Origin: JANQNX01 sp965601665
GTDB lineage: Bacteria; Pseudomonadota; Gammaproteobacteria; Eutrophobiales; Eutrophobiaceae
Direction of reading: 5' to 3'
Assembly: GCA_965601665.1 (NCBI GenBank)
Contig: OZ271833.1
Location: forward strand, 434,001-498,000
Length of the DNA stretch: 64,000 nucleotides
Positions 63,236-64,000 of the stretch are shown here, one piece after another. The stretch's first letter is position 1; each line of letters starts with the position of its first letter. A program made the translations under genes and the position numbers. Under the pieces are notes generated by a model, which saw nothing but the letters and a program-made list of their open reading frames with translations, ran no database searches and was not told the origin of the DNA.

Positions 63236-64000
63236 ATGCTTGAAGAAAAAATACACGCCGCACGCAAGGTACGTCGTCAACAAATTCTGAAACTGGGAGC
63301 CAGCGTTGCTGGTCTGCTGGCTTTATGTGCAGTAGTACTGGTATTTTCTACATCCTGTTGCGATTTTCAAAAAAAGGACGTTGCAGAGCTTGAACAAGCG
63401 CTGATTCAGCAGCAGCCTGTCACGCCGGATACTAATCAGGAACCCACTGTCGATGACGGGTTGGCCAGACAACAATATCTTGATACGTTGAACGATTTTC
63501 AGACCAGGCTTGAGCCACAACTGGCCAACATTGATTTTAGCCGTTGGCGTCCGCAGCAAATGAGCAAACTCAGTCTCTTGAAAGACAACGCGTTGGACAA
63601 GTTTACCGCGGCTTCATATACCGCTGCGTTAGCGCAAATAGAACAAGCCAGGGACATGGCAGAAAATTTAATACAGGCAGCAAGCGACGAATTTCAGCAG
63701 GCAATGACAGATGCCATGCTCGCTTTTCAGGAAGACGATTACGATGGCGCCAGGTTTAACATCGACAAGGCGTTGCTACTTGATCAGAATTCGGCTGATG
63801 CAAAAGAACTGGCGGTAAGAGTTGACAGGCTGGGCGAGATAATTCCCCTGTTAGATGCGGCTACGGTAGCGCGCGTAGAAAATAATCAGGAAAAGGAACT
63901 CGATATTATTGAACAAATCCTTTCTCTTGATCCGGAACGTCAACAGGAACAGATCAGGAAGCAAGCGTTACTTGAACAGCTCAGTTTGCAGAGATACCAG
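63236..64000 (+). CDS. Membrane-anchored coiled-coil protein, C-terminus beyond the window
   Basis: An open frame begins with ATG at 63236 (MLEEKIHAARKVRRQQIL) and runs without a stop to the window end: 255 codons are visible. A single membrane segment (about residues 20-38, GASVAGLLALCAVVLVFS) is followed by Cys-Cys and a long helical, Gln/Glu/Leu-rich region with TPR-like spacing (AMLAFQEDDYDGARFNIDKALLLDQN). The visible part is compatible with a periplasmic scaffold or TPR-type protein. Family not recognised. It lies 13 bases after the lipoprotein gene and is probably co-transcribed with it. Confidence 0.65.
   Translation, partial: MLEEKIHAARKVRRQQILKLGASVAGLLALCAVVLVFSTSCCDFQKKDVAELEQALIQQQPVTPDTNQEPTVDDGLARQQYLDTLNDFQTRLEPQLANIDFSRWRPQQMSKLSLLKDNALDKFTAASYTAALAQIEQARDMAENLIQAASDEFQQAMTDAMLAFQEDDYDGARFNIDKALLLDQNSADAKELAVRVDRLGEIIPLLDAATVARVENNQEKELDIIEQILSLDPERQQEQIRKQALLEQLSLQRYQ

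Overview
The window reads as a chromosomal segment of a free-living, probably aquatic, gammaproteobacterium of intermediate G+C. This is inferred from the gene families present (Mrp-type antiporter genes, Sco/PCu(A)C copper chaperones, a PUFA-synthase/Ole lipid system, hopanoid genes, TonB receptor); no rRNA, tRNA, insertion sequence, phage gene or CRISPR array was recognised. All coordinates come from reading the sequence; no database search was possible.

Layout. 1-2319: end of a peroxiredoxin gene, then a leftward sco / pcuAC / psd group. 2923-8095: a rightward Mrp-like cation/proton antiporter operon made only of a C subunit, three D-type subunits and a small membrane protein. 8292-15552: a leftward hopanoid operon (squalene synthase, squalene-hopene cyclase, hpnG, an Fe/2-oxoglutarate dioxygenase, hpnN). 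15795-26250: a rightward operon that starts with pfaD and a four-ACP pfaA-type megasynthase and continues into gmd, fcl and sulP. 27882-33716: a leftward, more A+T-rich sensory operon (response regulator, TonB receptor, periplasmic binding protein, hybrid kinase). 33717-34788: non-coding DNA with a long hairpin, a terminator and an RHS remnant. 34789-42668: a pfaC-type megasynthase translationally coupled to oleA, closed by a strong terminator. 42729-45007: two unrelated-looking exported proteins. 45212-49483: oleB-oleC-oleD and a phosphopantetheinyl transferase, each overlapping the next by 4 bases, then cysC. 50183-57321: a HExxH protein, a periplasmic-sensor EAL protein, a methyltransferase and a P-type ATPase. 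57478-61092: a leftward operon of a CDP-alcohol phosphatidyltransferase, a ketopantoate-reductase-like protein, an HpnA-like epimerase and an HpnL-like flippase. 61320-64000: three envelope proteins, the last cut by the window edge.

How the genes work together. The central observation is a complete PUFA synthase (enoyl reductase; KS-AT-ACPx4-KR-DH; KS-CLF-AT-DH-DH; PPTase) physically and translationally joined to a complete OleABCD head-to-head olefin pathway. The domain order resembles the myxobacterial Pfa1-2-3 type, but the terminal acyltransferase (AGPAT) domain of that type is absent and oleA follows at that point. The simplest reading is that polyunsaturated acyl chains made by the synthase are joined by OleA and converted by OleD, OleC and OleB to a long polyunsaturated hydrocarbon. 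With the neighbouring hopanoid genes, the whole block looks like a membrane-lipid island. The link between the PUFA synthase and Ole proteins is inference from gene order; the individual enzyme families are recognised from motifs.
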